64,000 bases of DNA from Pseudomonas syringae pv. cilantro (GTDB lineage Bacteria; Pseudomonadota; Gammaproteobacteria; Pseudomonadales; Pseudomonadaceae). The stretch spans positions 66,807-130,806 of the forward strand of contig NZ_LGLN01000077.1 in the NCBI RefSeq assembly GCF_001293775.1, given 5' to 3'. The notes beneath the pieces were generated by a model. It did no database searches. It worked only from the letters and a program-made list of their open reading frames with translations, and was not told the origin of the DNA. The translations under genes and the position numbers were made by a program. Shown in pieces: positions 1-9,435 of the stretch; positions within the stretch are counted from its first letter, which is position 1; each line of letters begins with the position of its first letter.

Positions 1-35
1 TGTGCCAGACATAACCAAGGCAGCTGAATTCAGGG

Positions 36-72
36 CCGCTTCGCAGCCCTTCGCGGACAAGTCCGCTCCCAC
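36..72. repeat. REP-like palindromic element
   Basis: The stretch carries the typical Pseudomonas REP core, with the arms CTTCGCGGAC and GTCCGCTCCCAC around a short loop. It lies in non-coding DNA at the left edge, before the first gene. The same family recurs near 14.84 kb. Identification rests on recognising the core sequence. Confidence 0.65.
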
Positions 73-164
73 GCCCTCCGGGCAGAAGCCCGATTTCCGG
101 ACTTATCGAGATGAGCGCTCCAGTGTGGGCAAGACAATCTCGGCTTGAAGCTTACCGCTCAAGC

Positions 165-521
165 CTATTCCAGATGCTCCGGCTTGACCGGATCGCCCGA
201 CTTGACGTTCAGTTTGTCGCGAATGTCGTCGAACATCCGGTCGTAGTCTTTATGTTGCGCAATGGGCAAAGCGGCGGAGTTGTGCAGACCGTGTCTGATG
301 GCGATGCGGCTGGCGTTACGAGCGAAGTTGAAAGCCAGATCGCGTGTCAGCTGGAACTGCTCTTCAAACGGTTTGCCACCGATTTCACCCTGCATGGTGA
401 AATGCATGGAGGTGCCTTCCTTTGGGTCTTCGTTGACGTCGTAGCGCAAGTGAATGTCATAGCTGATATCCGACGGTTGCAGCGCTACGTAGGTGAGGTG
501 CAGATGGCCTGGCTCGTACAT
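165..521 (-). CDS. DUF5064 family protein
   Basis: A 118-residue soluble protein with no signal peptide or membrane segment. The N-terminus (MYEPGHLHLTYVAL) and the central run of hydrophilic strands resemble the small Pseudomonas-restricted family annotated as DUF5064, whose function is unknown. It is a single gene read leftward, about 100 bp beyond the DUF454 gene in the same direction, so a shared transcript is possible. Family assignment is from recall of the sequence pattern, so no function is claimed. Confidence 0.7.
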   Translation of the reverse strand: MYEPGHLHLTYVALQPSDISYDIHLRYDVNEDPKEGTSMHFTMQGEIGGKPFEEQFQLTRDLAFNFARNASRIAIRHGLHNSAALPIAQHKDYDRMFDDIRDKLNVKSGDPVKPEHLE

Positions 522-623
522 GAAATGACTCCATCAGGTGATGAGTGTGCTCAGTCAGACACTAATCGTGTCCGGCCGGTTCAGCGTTATGCGTGTGGCG
601 GCGCTCATGTGCTGCTGTCTCGG

Positions 624-1088
624 TCAATGCTCACGGTCAGCTTTGGCGGGCTCGGGTCTCGACCATATCCAGATATTGCCCAGTGCCATCCCGGTCAGTG
701 CCAGATACAGCCACCAGGCATGACCGATCAGGCTCAGCATGACCACCGCGCACACCAGCATGCTGACGGTTGCGCTGATTTTGGCCTTACGGGCGACCAG
801 TCGGCCATTACGCCAGTTGTACAGGATCGGCCCGAATACCCGATGGTTTTCCAGCCAGGCGTTCAGCCGCGGCGAACTGCGTGTCGCTGCCCAGGCCGCC
901 AGCAGAATGAATTCGGTGGTCGGCAGGCCAGGAACGAAGATCGCAACGATGCCTATGCCAAGCGCGGTGTAGGCGAGGATGCCGTATAAAAGGCGTGAAA
1001 GTCGGGAGCCGGGTGGTTTGTACGTCATGGTCTCTACAGGCAGGTTCGGAAAGCCCGGCCAGCTTAACAGCACCGGGCGCTTTTTCAT
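624..1088 (-). CDS. DUF454 (YbaN-type) inner-membrane protein
   Basis: A 154-residue protein with hydrophobic segments near residues 30-55 and 105-140 and the DUF454 signature FVPGLPTTEFILLAAW, followed by a conserved R-L-N-A-W-L-E-N-H motif. YbaN-type proteins are small inner-membrane proteins of unknown function, often found beside haem or iron uptake genes. The ATG at 1088 overlaps the stop of the upstream remnant as ATGA, which suggests the gene was once translationally coupled to it; a second Met 20 codons in (MTYKPPG) is the alternative start. The reading frame is intact although its former partners are decayed. Confidence 0.8.
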   Translation of the reverse strand: MKKRPVLLSWPGFPNLPVETMTYKPPGSRLSRLLYGILAYTALGIGIVAIFVPGLPTTEFILLAAWAATRSSPRLNAWLENHRVFGPILYNWRNGRLVARKAKISATVSMLVCAVVMLSLIGHAWWLYLALTGMALGNIWIWSRPEPAKADREH

Positions 1089-1198
1089 GCCTGAGCTACT
1101 TCGGCTACAGGTGCATCGATGTAGGCATGCTGCAGCAGTACATTGAATCGCTCGAAAGCTGCAATCGCTCCTTGATCAAGTTGCGCTTCCTGCCACGG
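1085..1198 (-). pseudogene. C-terminal remnant, probably haem oxygenase
   Basis: About 36 residues remain open in this frame, containing AIAAFERFNVLLQHAY and ending EVAQA-stop. The A-F-x-R-F-N-x-L-L pattern resembles the final helix of bacterial biliverdin-producing haem oxygenases. No start codon or body of the protein is present upstream; the sequence switches frame near 1190-1200 into a different remnant. Its stop overlaps the start of the DUF454 gene. The identity is inference from a short motif plus the neighbouring Fur box and sigma-factor remnant. Confidence 0.4.
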
Positions 1199-1328
1199 TC
1201 AGGTGATCCGCTTGCAGGCGTAACGGCAGATTGCTGAAGCTGAACAGCCCCAGCAGCAGAACGGCGGCGGTTTCCAGTGCGGGCGGACACGCTGCCACAC
1301 TGAAGGCTAACGCGGCTGCGCAAGGGTT
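1176..1328 (-). pseudogene. Possible FecR-like anti-sigma remnant
   Basis: An open stretch of about 50 codons without a start encodes a hydrophobic segment (AAVLLLGLFSFSNLPLRL) followed by QADHLTVAG. This order, a transmembrane helix and then an A-D-x-x-T-x-x-G motif, is typical of the middle of FecR-type transmembrane sensors. It is stopped on both sides and overlaps the haem-oxygenase-like remnant in another frame, as expected at a deletion junction. It could also be a chance hydrophobic frame. Confidence 0.3.
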
Positions 1329-1358
1329 TCAGTCGCAAGTTGAACGGGTTGAGCGTGC

Positions 1359-1442
1359 TCAGGCTGGCGAGCAGGCGCTTGGCGTGCGCAACAGCACGGT
1401 ACGTTGGGCCAGAAAGACGTCATTGAAGCGAGACTGCGACAC
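1359..1442 (-). pseudogene. N-terminal remnant of an iron-starvation ECF sigma factor
   Basis: A GTG at 1442 opens a 27-codon frame reading VSQSRFNDVFLAQRTVLLRT before a stop. That is the usual beginning of FecI-type ECF sigma factors of pseudomonads, where region 2 should continue; here it is cut off. A Fur-box-like sequence lies 30-50 bp upstream on the same strand, as expected for such a gene. The fragment is too short for certainty. Confidence 0.45.
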
Positions 1443-1470
1443 AAGGAGAGCCCGACCAAAGATTCAAGCA

Positions 1471-1489
1471 AATGATAATGCTTCTCATC
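1471..1489 (-). promoter_or_regulatory. Candidate Fur box
   Basis: AATGATAATGCTTCTCATC matches the 7-1-7 Fur consensus TGATAAT-N-ATTATCA at 12 of 14 defined bases. It lies just upstream of the sigma-factor remnant and is flanked by an 8-bp inverted repeat (CCCGACCA at 1451-1458, TGGTCGGG at 1493-1500). Nothing intact now appears to be driven by it except possibly the DUF454 gene. From here to 1608 no further gene is seen. Confidence 0.5.
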
Positions 1490-1608
1490 TTCTGGTCGGG
1501 TCAAGCGTGGATCGGTAAATATTTGTTCCGGCAGTGTCTCGTTCCTGCGTTCCGGTAAGAGCTGCCTGCGGTGACACCAGCCATCACGTCCAGCTGCTCA
1601 TGAAACGG

Positions 1609-2610
1609 TTACTGCGCGTTATGCAGCGCCAGGCAGTTGTCGAGCATGCGGTTGGAAAACGCCCACTCGTTGTCGTACCAGGACAGAACCTTGAGCAATT
1701 TGCCGCTGACTTTGGTGTGATTGGCGTCGAAGATCGACGACAGCGGGTTGTGATTGAAGTCGTGGGAGACCAGCGGCAGGGTGTTGTAACCCAGGACCTT
1801 CGAGTGCTGGCTGGCTTCTTTCATCAGCGCATTGACTTCTTCAGCCGTGGTTTCACGTTTCAGGGTTACGGTCAGGTCGACCAGCGAAACGTTGATCACC
1901 GGGACGCGAACGGCCATGCCGGTCAGTTTGCCTGCCAGTTCCGGCAGTACCAGGCCCACCGCTTCGGCAGCGCCGGTCTTGCTCGGGATCATCGACTGGG
2001 TGGCCGAACGTGCGCGGTACGGGTCTGTGTGATAGACGTCGATCAGGTTCTGGTCGTTGGTGTAGGCATGGATGGTGGTCATCAGGCCGCTTTCGATACC
2101 CAGTTCACGGTGCAGCACTTGCGCGACCGGTGCCAGGCAGTTGGTGGTGCATGATGCGCTGGAGATAATCTGGTGCGACTGGCGCAGCGTGTCGTGGTTG
2201 ACACCATAGACGATGGTGGCATCGGCACCGCTGGCCGGGGCGGAGATAATCACCTTGCGCGCACCGGCAGTCAGGTGCGCCGCAGCCTTGTCGCGGCTGG
2301 TGAACAGGCCGGTGCATTCGAACACCACGTCGATGTTCTGCGCTTTCCACGGCAGTTCGGCCGGGTTGCGGATGGCGCTGACCGAAATACGGTCACCGTT
2401 GACGGTCAGACTTTCCTTGTCACACTCGACCGTGCCGCTGAACGGGCCGTGTACGGTGTCGAAACGCAGCAGGTGTGCGTTCATTTCGCTGTCGCCCAGA
2501 TCGTTGATGGCGACGACCTGCAGGTCCTGACGGTAGCCTTGGGTATACAGTGCGCGTAGGACGTTGCGGCCGATTCGGCCAAAACCGTTGATTGCGATAC
2601 GAAGAGTCAT
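1609..2610 (-). CDS. gapA: Glyceraldehyde-3-phosphate dehydrogenase, type I
   Basis: A 333-residue GAPDH converting glyceraldehyde 3-phosphate, NAD+ and phosphate to 1,3-bisphosphoglycerate in the cytoplasm. The Rossmann motif [10 protein letters not shown] lies at residues 7-16, and the catalytic cysteine is C154 in SASCTTNC; the conserved HAYTNDQ and WYDNEW motifs follow. Length is normal for the family. It is divergent from edd across 219 bp holding two HexR-type operators, so the enzyme acting below KDPG aldolase is probably induced together with the Entner-Doudoroff genes. Confidence 0.97.
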   Translation of the reverse strand: MTLRIAINGFGRIGRNVLRALYTQGYRQDLQVVAINDLGDSEMNAHLLRFDTVHGPFSGTVECDKESLTVNGDRISVSAIRNPAELPWKAQNIDVVFECTGLFTSRDKAAAHLTAGARKVIISAPASGADATIVYGVNHDTLRQSHQIISSASCTTNCLAPVAQVLHRELGIESGLMTTIHAYTNDQNLIDVYHTDPYRARSATQSMIPSKTGAAEAVGLVLPELAGKLTGMAVRVPVINVSLVDLTVTLKRETTAEEVNALMKEASQHSKVLGYNTLPLVSHDFNHNPLSSIFDANHTKVSGKLLKVLSWYDNEWAFSNRMLDNCLALHNAQ

Positions 2611-2631
2611 ACAGCCGTCCTTCTAAATTTG

Positions 2632-2646
2632 TTGTTGGAATTACAA
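2632..2646. promoter_or_regulatory. HexR operator, gapA-proximal
   Basis: TTGT-TGGAATT-ACAA fits the published Pseudomonas HexR consensus TTGT-N7/8-ACAA exactly. It lies 22 bp upstream of the gapA start, where a bound repressor would block gapA transcription. HexR releases DNA on binding KDPG, the Entner-Doudoroff intermediate. Confidence 0.75.
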
Positions 2647-2693
2647 GATTATTCTCATAGAAATAGAAAACAAGCCTTTTTAGTGGCAATATT

Positions 2694-2708
2694 TTGTTTT
2701 ATCTACAA
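2694..2708. promoter_or_regulatory. HexR operator, edd-proximal
   Basis: TTGT-TTTATCT-ACAA is a second exact match to TTGT-N7-ACAA, 62 bp from the first (start to start) in the gapA-edd intergenic region. It is well placed to control the edd-glk-gltR-gtrS operon, whose first codon is at 2830. The hexR gene itself is at 15.2 kb. Confidence 0.75.
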
Positions 2709-2829
2709 CTACAAGCCTGAAAGGCCCTCCCGGTTGATCGAGATCAGGGTTCTGCTCCCTGACCGCCACTGCTCGAAAACCGGAACCGTCTTTACGGGTG
2801 ACCTTAGACGTTAGCCTGGAGTTCATCAC

Positions 2830-4656
2830 ATGCATCCCCGCATTCTTGAGGTAACCGAGCGGCTCATCGCTCGCAGCCGTGACACCCGTCAGCGTTATCT
2901 TGAATTGATTCGCGGTGCAGCGAGCGAAGGCCCGATGCGCGGCAAACTGCAATGTGCCAACTTTGCTCACGGGGTCGCTGCCTGCGGCCCGGAAGACAAG
3001 CAAAACCTGCGTCTGATGAATGCCGCCAACGTGGCGATCGTCTCTTCCTACAACGAAATGCTCTCGGCGCATCAGCCCTACGAACACTTTCCTGCGCAGA
3101 TTAAACAGGCGTTACGTGACATTGGATCGGTCGGTCAGTTTGCCGGTGGCGTGCCCGCCATGTGCGATGGCGTGACCCAGGGCGAGCCGGGCATGGAACT
3201 GGCCATCGCCAGCCGCGAAGTGATCGCCATGTCTACCGCCGTGGCGTTGTCGCACAACATGTTCGATGCCGCGCTAATGCTGGGTATCTGCGACAAGATC
3301 GTCCCCGGCCTGATGATGGGCTCGCTGCGTTTTGGCCATCTGCCGACCGTTTTCGTGCCGGGCGGGCCGATGGTGTCGGGGATTTCCAACAAGCAAAAAG
3401 CCGACGTGCGGCAGCGTTACGCGGAAGGCAAGGCCACTCGCGAAGAGCTGCTGGACTCGGAAATGAAGTCCTACCACGGCCCCGGCACCTGCACCTTTTA
3501 CGGCACGGCCAACACCAATCAGTTGCTGATGGAAGTCATGGGCATGCACCTTCCCGGTGCTTCGTTCGTCAATCCTTACACGCCATTGCGCGATGCGCTG
3601 ACTGTCGAGGCGGCGCAGCAGGTCACCCGTCTGACCAAACAGAGCGGCAACTTCATGCCGATCGGCGAAATTGTCGACGAGCGCTCGCTGGTCAACTCCA
3701 TTGTCGCGCTGCACGCGACGGGCGGCTCGACCAATCACACGCTGCACATGCCCGCCATCGCCCAGGCTGCCGGTATCCAGTTGACCTGGCAGGACATGGC
3801 CGATCTGTCGGAAGTGGTGCCGACCCTCAGCCACGTGTATCCGAACGGCAAGGCGGACATCAACCATTTCCAGGCCGCCGGCGGCATGTCGTTCCTGATT
3901 CGCGAGTTGCTCGCTGCAGGCCTGCTGCACGAAAACGTCAACACCGTGGCCGGTTACGGCCTAAGCCGCTACACCAAAGAACCCTTTCTGGAAGACGGCA
4001 AGCTGGTCTGGCGCGAAGGTCCGCTGGAAAGCCTGGATGAAAATATCCTGCGCCCGGTATCGCGTCCGTTTTCGCCGGAAGGTGGCCTGCGGGTCATGGA
4101 GGGCAATCTGGGCCGCGGCGTGATGAAGGTTTCTGCTGTTGCTCCCGAGCACCAGATCGTCGAGGCTCCGGCCAAGGTATTCGAGGATCAGCAGGACCTG
4201 GCTGATGCGTTCAAGGCCGGCGAGCTGGAGTGTGATTTCGTTGCCGTGATGCGTTTCCAGGGGCCACGCTCCAACGGCATGCCCGAGCTGCACAAGATGA
4301 CGCCGTTTCTGGGCGTTCTGCAGGACCGGGGTTTCAAGGTTGCGCTGGTGACCGATGGACGGATGTCGGGCGCTTCGGGCAAGATCCCGGCAGCGATTCA
4401 CGTCTGCCCTGAAGCGTTCGATGGTGGCCCGTTGGCACTGGTGCGCGATGGCGATGTGATCCGCGTCGATGGCGTAAAAGGCACGTTACAAGTGCTGGTC
4501 GAGGCGTCAGAATTGGCCGTCCGCGAACCGGCCGGCAATCAGCTCGACAACAGCGTTGGCTGCGGTCGCGAGCTGTTTGGATTCATGCGCATGGCCTTCA
4601 GCTCCGCAGAGCAAGGCGCCAGCGCCTTTACCTCTAGTCTGGAGAAGCTCAAGTGA
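2830..4656 (+). CDS. edd: 6-phosphogluconate dehydratase
   Basis: A 608-residue member of the IlvD/Edd dehydratase family, which removes water from 6-phosphogluconate to give KDPG, the first committed step of the Entner-Doudoroff pathway. Recognisable blocks are [15 protein letters not shown] and [13 protein letters not shown] in the N-terminal half, where the iron-sulfur cluster cysteines lie, and [16 protein letters not shown] near residue 505. A GGAG ribosome site precedes the ATG. Its last codons overlap the glk start by 4 bp. It heads edd-glk-gltR-gtrS and is likely repressed by HexR. Confidence 0.97.
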   Translation: MHPRILEVTERLIARSRDTRQRYLELIRGAASEGPMRGKLQCANFAHGVAACGPEDKQNLRLMNAANVAIVSSYNEMLSAHQPYEHFPAQIKQALRDIGSVGQFAGGVPAMCDGVTQGEPGMELAIASREVIAMSTAVALSHNMFDAALMLGICDKIVPGLMMGSLRFGHLPTVFVPGGPMVSGISNKQKADVRQRYAEGKATREELLDSEMKSYHGPGTCTFYGTANTNQLLMEVMGMHLPGASFVNPYTPLRDALTVEAAQQVTRLTKQSGNFMPIGEIVDERSLVNSIVALHATGGSTNHTLHMPAIAQAAGIQLTWQDMADLSEVVPTLSHVYPNGKADINHFQAAGGMSFLIRELLAAGLLHENVNTVAGYGLSRYTKEPFLEDGKLVWREGPLESLDENILRPVSRPFSPEGGLRVMEGNLGRGVMKVSAVAPEHQIVEAPAKVFEDQQDLADAFKAGELECDFVAVMRFQGPRSNGMPELHKMTPFLGVLQDRGFKVALVTDGRMSGASGKIPAAIHVCPEAFDGGPLALVRDGDVIRVDGVKGTLQVLVEASELAVREPAGNQLDNSVGCGRELFGFMRMAFSSAEQGASAFTSSLEKLK

Positions 4657-5618
4657 AGTTGGCCCTGGTCGGTGACATAGGCGGTACCAATGCACGTTTT
4701 GCCATATGGGAAGACGACACGCTGCATTCTGTCCGGGTATTCCCGACCATTGACTACGCCGGCCCGGAAAAAGCCATCGAAGTCTATCTTCAGGACCTTG
4801 AGCTGCAGCGCGGTGATATCGGCTACGTCTGCCTGGCGGTCGCCGGGCCGGTCGACGGTGATCTGTTTCAGTTCACCAACAGTCATTGGCAACTCAGTCG
4901 CGAAGCGTTCTGCGCCGATCTCAAGGTCGATCACCTGCTGCTGATCAACGATTTCACCGCCATGGCGCTGGGCATGACCCGCCTCAAGGACGACGAGTAC
5001 CTGACCGTCTGCCATGGTCAGGGCAAGCCGGATCGGCCGCGTGTCGTGGTTGGGCCGGGCACCGGTCTGGGCGTCGGTACGCTGATCAAGCTGGAGGGCG
5101 GTCGCTGGATGGCGTTGCCGGGCGAGGGCGGGCATGCCGACCTGCCGATTGGCAGCCCGCGCGAAGCGTTGCTGTGGGCGCGGCTGATGGCTGAACGCGA
5201 GCACGTCAGTGCCGAAGTGGTGCTCAGTGGTGCTGGCCTGTTGCTGCTGTATCAGGTCAGTTGCGCGCTGGACAACGTCGAGGCGGTGCTCAAGTCACCT
5301 GCCGCGATCACTGCCGCAGCGCTGGCGGGCGATCCGGTAGCGGCAGCGGTACTGGAACAGTTCTGTGTGTTTCTGGGCCGCGTGGTGGGCAATAACGTGC
5401 TTGTTCAGGGCGGCCTGGGCGGCGTTTACATCGTCGGGGGCGTGGTCCCGAGGTTCGTCGACTTCTTCATCAACAGCGGCTTCAAGCGCGCCATGGCTGA
5501 AAAAGGCGTGATGAGCGACTATTTCAAAGGCCTGCCGGTCTGGCTGGTCACCGCCGAATATCCCGGCCTGATGGGTTCAGGTGTAGCCTTGCAACAGGCT
5601 TTCGGTTCGCAGATCTGA
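4653..5618 (+). CDS. glk: Glucokinase
   Basis: A 321-residue ATP-dependent glucokinase of the bacterial ROK-independent type, phosphorylating cytoplasmic glucose to glucose 6-phosphate. The phosphate-binding loop [13 protein letters not shown] lies at residues 8-20; the catalytic aspartate sits in [21 protein letters not shown] and the [10 protein letters not shown] block follow. It starts with GTG, overlapping the edd stop (GTGA), so translation is coupled. It feeds glucose brought in by GtsABCD into Zwf. Confidence 0.96.
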   Translation: MKLALVGDIGGTNARFAIWEDDTLHSVRVFPTIDYAGPEKAIEVYLQDLELQRGDIGYVCLAVAGPVDGDLFQFTNSHWQLSREAFCADLKVDHLLLINDFTAMALGMTRLKDDEYLTVCHGQGKPDRPRVVVGPGTGLGVGTLIKLEGGRWMALPGEGGHADLPIGSPREALLWARLMAEREHVSAEVVLSGAGLLLLYQVSCALDNVEAVLKSPAAITAAALAGDPVAAAVLEQFCVFLGRVVGNNVLVQGGLGGVYIVGGVVPRFVDFFINSGFKRAMAEKGVMSDYFKGLPVWLVTAEYPGLMGSGVALQQAFGSQI

Positions 5619-5668
5619 GCAACATCCCATAACAACAAAGCTTTGCAGCCAAACAAGGACGCTCCATT

Positions 5669-6406
5669 TTGAGTTCAGTCAGTAAATCGATCCTGCTGGT
5701 GGATGACGATCAGGAGATTCGCGAGTTGCTGGACACCTACCTGAGCCGCGCCGGTTTTCAGGTACGCACCGTTGGCGATGGCGCCGGTTTTCGTCAGGCA
5801 TTCAACGAGGCGTCGAGCGATTTGCTGATTCTCGATGTCATGCTGCCCGACGAAGACGGTTTCAGTCTGTGCAAATGGGTGCGCCAGCATCCGCGCCAGC
5901 CGCATGTGCCCATCATCATGCTGACCGCCAGCTCCGACGAGGCCGACCGCGTCATCGGCCTGGAACTGGGGGCTGACGATTACCTCGGCAAGCCCTTCAG
6001 CCCGCGCGAGCTGCAGGCCAGAATCAAGGCGCTGTTGCGCCGTGCCCAGTTCGGCCAGGAACGTGCGGGCGGCGATGTGATCGTGTTCGATGAATGGCGT
6101 CTGGACATGGTCAGCCATCGACTGTTTCACAACGATGGCGAAGAAGTGATTCTGTCCGGCGCCGACTTTGCGCTGCTCAAGCTGTTTCTCGACAACCCGC
6201 AGCAGATCCTCGACCGCGACACCATCGGCAACGCCACCCGTGGGCGCGAGCTGATGCCGCTGGAGCGCATCGTCGACATGGCGGTCAGCCGCCTGCGCCA
6301 GCGTTTGCGCGATACCGGCAAGTCGCCTCGTCTGATTCGCACCATACGCGGCAGCGGTTACTTGCTGGCGGCGAACGTCAACACGCAAGCAGGCGGCAAT
6401 TATTAA
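5669..6406 (+). CDS. gltR: OmpR-type response regulator of glucose transport
   Basis: A 245-residue response regulator. Receiver domain occupies residues 6-125, with acidic pocket D12-D14, phospho-acceptor D56 in LLILDVMLP and the switch lysine in GKPFSPREL; a winged-helix DNA-binding domain lies at about 140-235 and ends RTIRGSGYLLA. The likely start is TTG, preceded by AAGGAC. In Pseudomonas the orthologue controls the glucose ABC transporter and oprB, which lie immediately downstream here. It sits between glk and its sensor kinase gene. Confidence 0.92.
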   Translation: MSSVSKSILLVDDDQEIRELLDTYLSRAGFQVRTVGDGAGFRQAFNEASSDLLILDVMLPDEDGFSLCKWVRQHPRQPHVPIIMLTASSDEADRVIGLELGADDYLGKPFSPRELQARIKALLRRAQFGQERAGGDVIVFDEWRLDMVSHRLFHNDGEEVILSGADFALLKLFLDNPQQILDRDTIGNATRGRELMPLERIVDMAVSRLRQRLRDTGKSPRLIRTIRGSGYLLAANVNTQAGGNY

Positions 6407-6455
6407 GCCGCTTGCCACAGGCCGGAAAAAAGCCGGCCTGCCACTGCCGCGCTCA

Positions 6456-7874
6456 TTGTTGGGCCGCATGCTGCTGCTCACCTTGCTGGCGGTGCTGATG
6501 GCTCAGGCGCTGTCCAGCGTGATCTGGCTGTCGCAACTGCGTGCCACACAGATGGAAGGGCTGGTCACCAGTGCGCGCAGCCTGGCGTATTCGATGGCTG
6601 CCAGTGTCAGCTACTTTCGCTCATTGCCGCTGGCTTACCGGCCGATGGTGCTGGATCAGTTGCGCAGCATGGGCGGCACACGCTTCGTGGTCTCGCTAAA
6701 CGATCACCCGCTGGACATGCCGATCATGCAGCCCACGCCGCGCAAACAGGCGGTGCTTGACGTCGTCGGCGAAGTGTTGCGCCAGCGGATGGGCAACGAT
6801 CCGGCCATCACCGTATGGTTTGCCCGCCCGGAAGAATTGCGGATTTTCAATAGCGGCCTGAAGCTCGACGAGCTGCCGCGCTCCTGGGCGCATTACGCGC
6901 TGACGCTCGAACCGGTGAACCCGCCGGTGCTGGTGACACAGATCGAAATGGCGCCGGGCGAATGGTTTTACATTGCCTCGTTGTTGCCCGAGCCTTACAC
7001 CTCGCTCGAAGAGCAGGAGCTGCCTCTCCAGCAGGTCTCGTTCATCGTCCTGACCAGTCTTTTTCTGTTGCTGTTCATCGGCTTGCTGGTGCACTGGCAA
7101 AGCCGTCCGCTAAAACGGCTGTCGCGCGCTGCGAGGGACATGTCGCTAGGCGCGGACGTGGTGCCGGTGGATGAAGGCGGCGGCAGCGAAGTGGTCGAGG
7201 TCAGCCGCGCGTTCAATGCCATGCGCACCCGGATCAGCCGCTACCTGACCGAAAGGGGCCAACTGTTCAGCGCGATTTCTCACGATTTGCGCACGCCCAT
7301 CACCCGTTTGCGGCTGCGGGTCGAACTGCTGGAAGACGAGCAGCTGCAACGCAAGTTCAGCCGCGATCTGGATGAACTGGAGATGTTGGTCAAAGGCGCG
7401 TTGCAATGCGTCAAGGACACCGACATTCACGAAAATATCGAGCCGGTCGACCTCAATGCGTTGCTGGACTGTCTGGTCGAACCCTGGCTGCTGGCTGATG
7501 GCAGCGGGCGGGTTACGCAACAGGGCGAGGCGCTGGCTGCGTACCCCGGCAAGCCGCTGGCGCTCAAGCGCTGTATTGGCAACCTGATCGACAACGCCCT
7601 TAAATACGGGCATCGAGCGCATTTGAAGGTCGAAGACGATGCGCAGGCGTTTGTCTTGCACGTGGACGACGAGGGCCCCGGCGTTCCCGAACAGCGTCTC
7701 GAACACGTCTTCGAGCCGCATTTTCGTCTGGCGGGCAATCAGCAGCAGGGTTACGGCCTGGGTCTGGGGATCGCCCGCAACATCGCCCACAGTCACGGCG
7801 GTGAAGTCAGTTTGCAGAACCTGCGCGGTGGCGGGCTGCGGGTGACGTTGTACCTACCGCGGACGGTTGAATGA
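6456..7874 (+). CDS. gtrS: Sensor histidine kinase partner of GltR
   Basis: A kinase of at least 472 residues with a transmembrane helix near residues 4-26, a periplasmic domain of about 165 residues, a second helix near 193-213, HAMP, the phospho-acceptor H276 in AISHDLRTPITRLRLR, and a catalytic domain with N box NLIDNALKYG and G box GYGLGLGIARN. The frame is open upstream of the TTG at 6456 into the end of gltR with no ATG, so the exact start is uncertain (TTG at 6456 or 6459, or further upstream). In P. aeruginosa the orthologue GtrS senses 2-ketogluconate and 6-phosphogluconate. Confidence 0.9.
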   Translation: MLGRMLLLTLLAVLMAQALSSVIWLSQLRATQMEGLVTSARSLAYSMAASVSYFRSLPLAYRPMVLDQLRSMGGTRFVVSLNDHPLDMPIMQPTPRKQAVLDVVGEVLRQRMGNDPAITVWFARPEELRIFNSGLKLDELPRSWAHYALTLEPVNPPVLVTQIEMAPGEWFYIASLLPEPYTSLEEQELPLQQVSFIVLTSLFLLLFIGLLVHWQSRPLKRLSRAARDMSLGADVVPVDEGGGSEVVEVSRAFNAMRTRISRYLTERGQLFSAISHDLRTPITRLRLRVELLEDEQLQRKFSRDLDELEMLVKGALQCVKDTDIHENIEPVDLNALLDCLVEPWLLADGSGRVTQQGEALAAYPGKPLALKRCIGNLIDNALKYGHRAHLKVEDDAQAFVLHVDDEGPGVPEQRLEHVFEPHFRLAGNQQQGYGLGLGIARNIAHSHGGEVSLQNLRGGGLRVTLYLPRTVE

Positions 7875-7919
7875 GTGATCGCGTAGTGGCCTTTAGACCT
7901 TTGTGGCCGGGACTTTGCC

Positions 7920-7943
7920 AAATGTCACCATCCTGTGACATTT
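7920..7943. promoter_or_regulatory. Perfect 9-bp inverted repeat upstream of gtsA
   Basis: AAATGTCAC and GTGACATTT are separated by CATCCT, giving a 24-bp symmetric site 100 bp before the gtsA start. The spacing and sequence recall CRP-family operators but with TGTCA in place of TGTGA half sites. It could be an operator for GltR or another regulator of the glucose transporter, or a weak terminator for gtrS since it is followed by a few T residues. Confidence 0.5.
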
Positions 7944-8044
7944 TCGCATCCCTTCGTTACTGTTGCGGCGTCCGGCTTGGTTAGACTCCCACGAAGCGCA
8001 AGCATCAGACTTGCTCAGGCATAACAACAAGAAAGGTCAATTCG

Positions 8045-9331
8045 ATGAATTCCATGTCACGTCTCGCCGTTGTCATCTCTCTCGCTTCGTTGTTCCCTCT
8101 GAGCGCCACCGCCGCTGAATCCAAAGGCACTGTTGAAGTGGTGCACTGGTGGACATCGGGTGGCGAAAAAGCTGCGGTCGATGTCTTGAAAGCACAAGTT
8201 GAAAAAGACGGCTTTGTCTGGAAAGACGGCGCGGTCGCCGGTGGCGGCGGTGCCACGGCCATGACCGTGCTCAAAAGCCGCGCCGTAGCTGGCAACCCGC
8301 CAGGCGTTGCGCAGATCAAAGGCCCGGATATACAGGAATGGGCGTCTACCGGCCTGCTCGATACCGACGCGTTGAAAGACGTTGCCAAGGCCGAGAAGTG
8401 GGACTCCCTGCTGGACAAGAAAGTCTCCGATACCGTTAAGTACGACGGTGATTACGTGGCTGTACCGGTGAACATTCACCGCGTCAACTGGCTGTGGATC
8501 AACCCCGAAGTGTTCAAAAAAGCGGGCATCGAAAAAGCACCGGCCACCCTCGAAGAATTCTACGCAGCGGGCGACAAGCTGAAGAAAGCCGGCTTCATTC
8601 CGCTGGCACACGGCGGTCAGCCTTGGCAGGACAGCACCGTGTTTGAAGCCGTCGTGCTCTCGGTCATGGGCGCTGATGGCTACAAGAAGGCGCTGGTCGA
8701 TCTCGACAAAGACGCGCTGACCGGCGAAGGCATGGTCAAATCGCTGACTGAACTGAAGAAAGTCGCCACCTATATGGATGCCGATGGCAAGGGCCAGGAC
8801 TGGAACCTGGAAGCGGCCAAGGTCATCAACGGCAAGGCCGGCATGCAGATCATGGGTGACTGGGCCAAGAGCGAGTGGACCGCCGCCAAGAAAGTCGCGG
8901 GCAAGGATTACCAGTGCGTAGCCTTCCCGGGCACCGACAAGTCCTTCACCTACAACATCGATTCGCTGGCGGTGTTCAAGCAGAAAGACAAAGGCACGAC
9001 TGCCGCTCAGCAGGATCTGGCCAAAGTTGCGATGGGTGAGGACTTCCAGAAAGTCTTCAGCATCAACAAAGGTTCGATCCCTGTTCGCCAGGACATGCTT
9101 GCGGACATGAACAAGTACGGTTTTGACTCCTGCGCACAAACCGCTGCCAAGGACTTCCTGGCCGACTCGAAAACAGGCGGTCTGCAGCCAAGCATGGCGC
9201 ACAACATGGCGACTACGCTGGCAGTTCAGGGCGCCTTCTTCGATGTGATCACCAACTACATCAATGACCCGAAAGCCGACCCGGCAGCAACGGCCAAGAA
9301 ACTGGCCACCGCGGTCAAGTCGGCCCAGTAA
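8045..9331 (+). CDS. gtsA: Periplasmic glucose-binding protein of ABC transporter
   Basis: A 428-residue family 1 solute-binding protein with a cleavable signal peptide (residues 1-23, ending SATA-A). The mature start [16 protein letters not shown] and the repeated lysine-rich surface are typical of pseudomonad glucose/mannose-binding proteins. It captures glucose entering through OprB and delivers it to GtsBC. It is the first gene of gtsABCD and is separated from gtsB by 104 bp with a stem-loop, which usually allows higher expression of the binding protein. Confidence 0.94.
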   Translation: MNSMSRLAVVISLASLFPLSATAAESKGTVEVVHWWTSGGEKAAVDVLKAQVEKDGFVWKDGAVAGGGGATAMTVLKSRAVAGNPPGVAQIKGPDIQEWASTGLLDTDALKDVAKAEKWDSLLDKKVSDTVKYDGDYVAVPVNIHRVNWLWINPEVFKKAGIEKAPATLEEFYAAGDKLKKAGFIPLAHGGQPWQDSTVFEAVVLSVMGADGYKKALVDLDKDALTGEGMVKSLTELKKVATYMDADGKGQDWNLEAAKVINGKAGMQIMGDWAKSEWTAAKKVAGKDYQCVAFPGTDKSFTYNIDSLAVFKQKDKGTTAAQQDLAKVAMGEDFQKVFSINKGSIPVRQDMLADMNKYGFDSCAQTAAKDFLADSKTGGLQPSMAHNMATTLAVQGAFFDVITNYINDPKADPAATAKKLATAVKSAQ

Positions 9332-9359
9332 TTCGTCATTAATTGCCTGTAACCGCCGT

Positions 9360-9396
9360 CCGTGGTGTTGAAATCCTTCATTGATTTCACCCACGG
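9360..9396 (+). promoter_or_regulatory. Intercistronic stem-loop between gtsA and gtsB
   Basis: CCGTGG-TG-TTGAAATC pairs with GATTTCA-CCCACGG, with a small bulge and a 7-nt loop. It lies 28 bp after the gtsA stop, with no U-tract. Such hairpins after binding-protein genes commonly protect the upstream mRNA from 3' decay or cause partial termination, giving binding protein in excess of permease. Confidence 0.5.
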
Positions 9397-9435
9397 CTGC
9401 GGCCTGGATTCGATATACCGGATGGGATACTCCCG

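Noticed and set aside
111-989. 292-codon open frame on the plus strand
   Set aside because: It lies opposite the DUF5064 and DUF454 genes, is rich in R, Q, H and C as expected for antisense of GC-rich genes, and matches no family.
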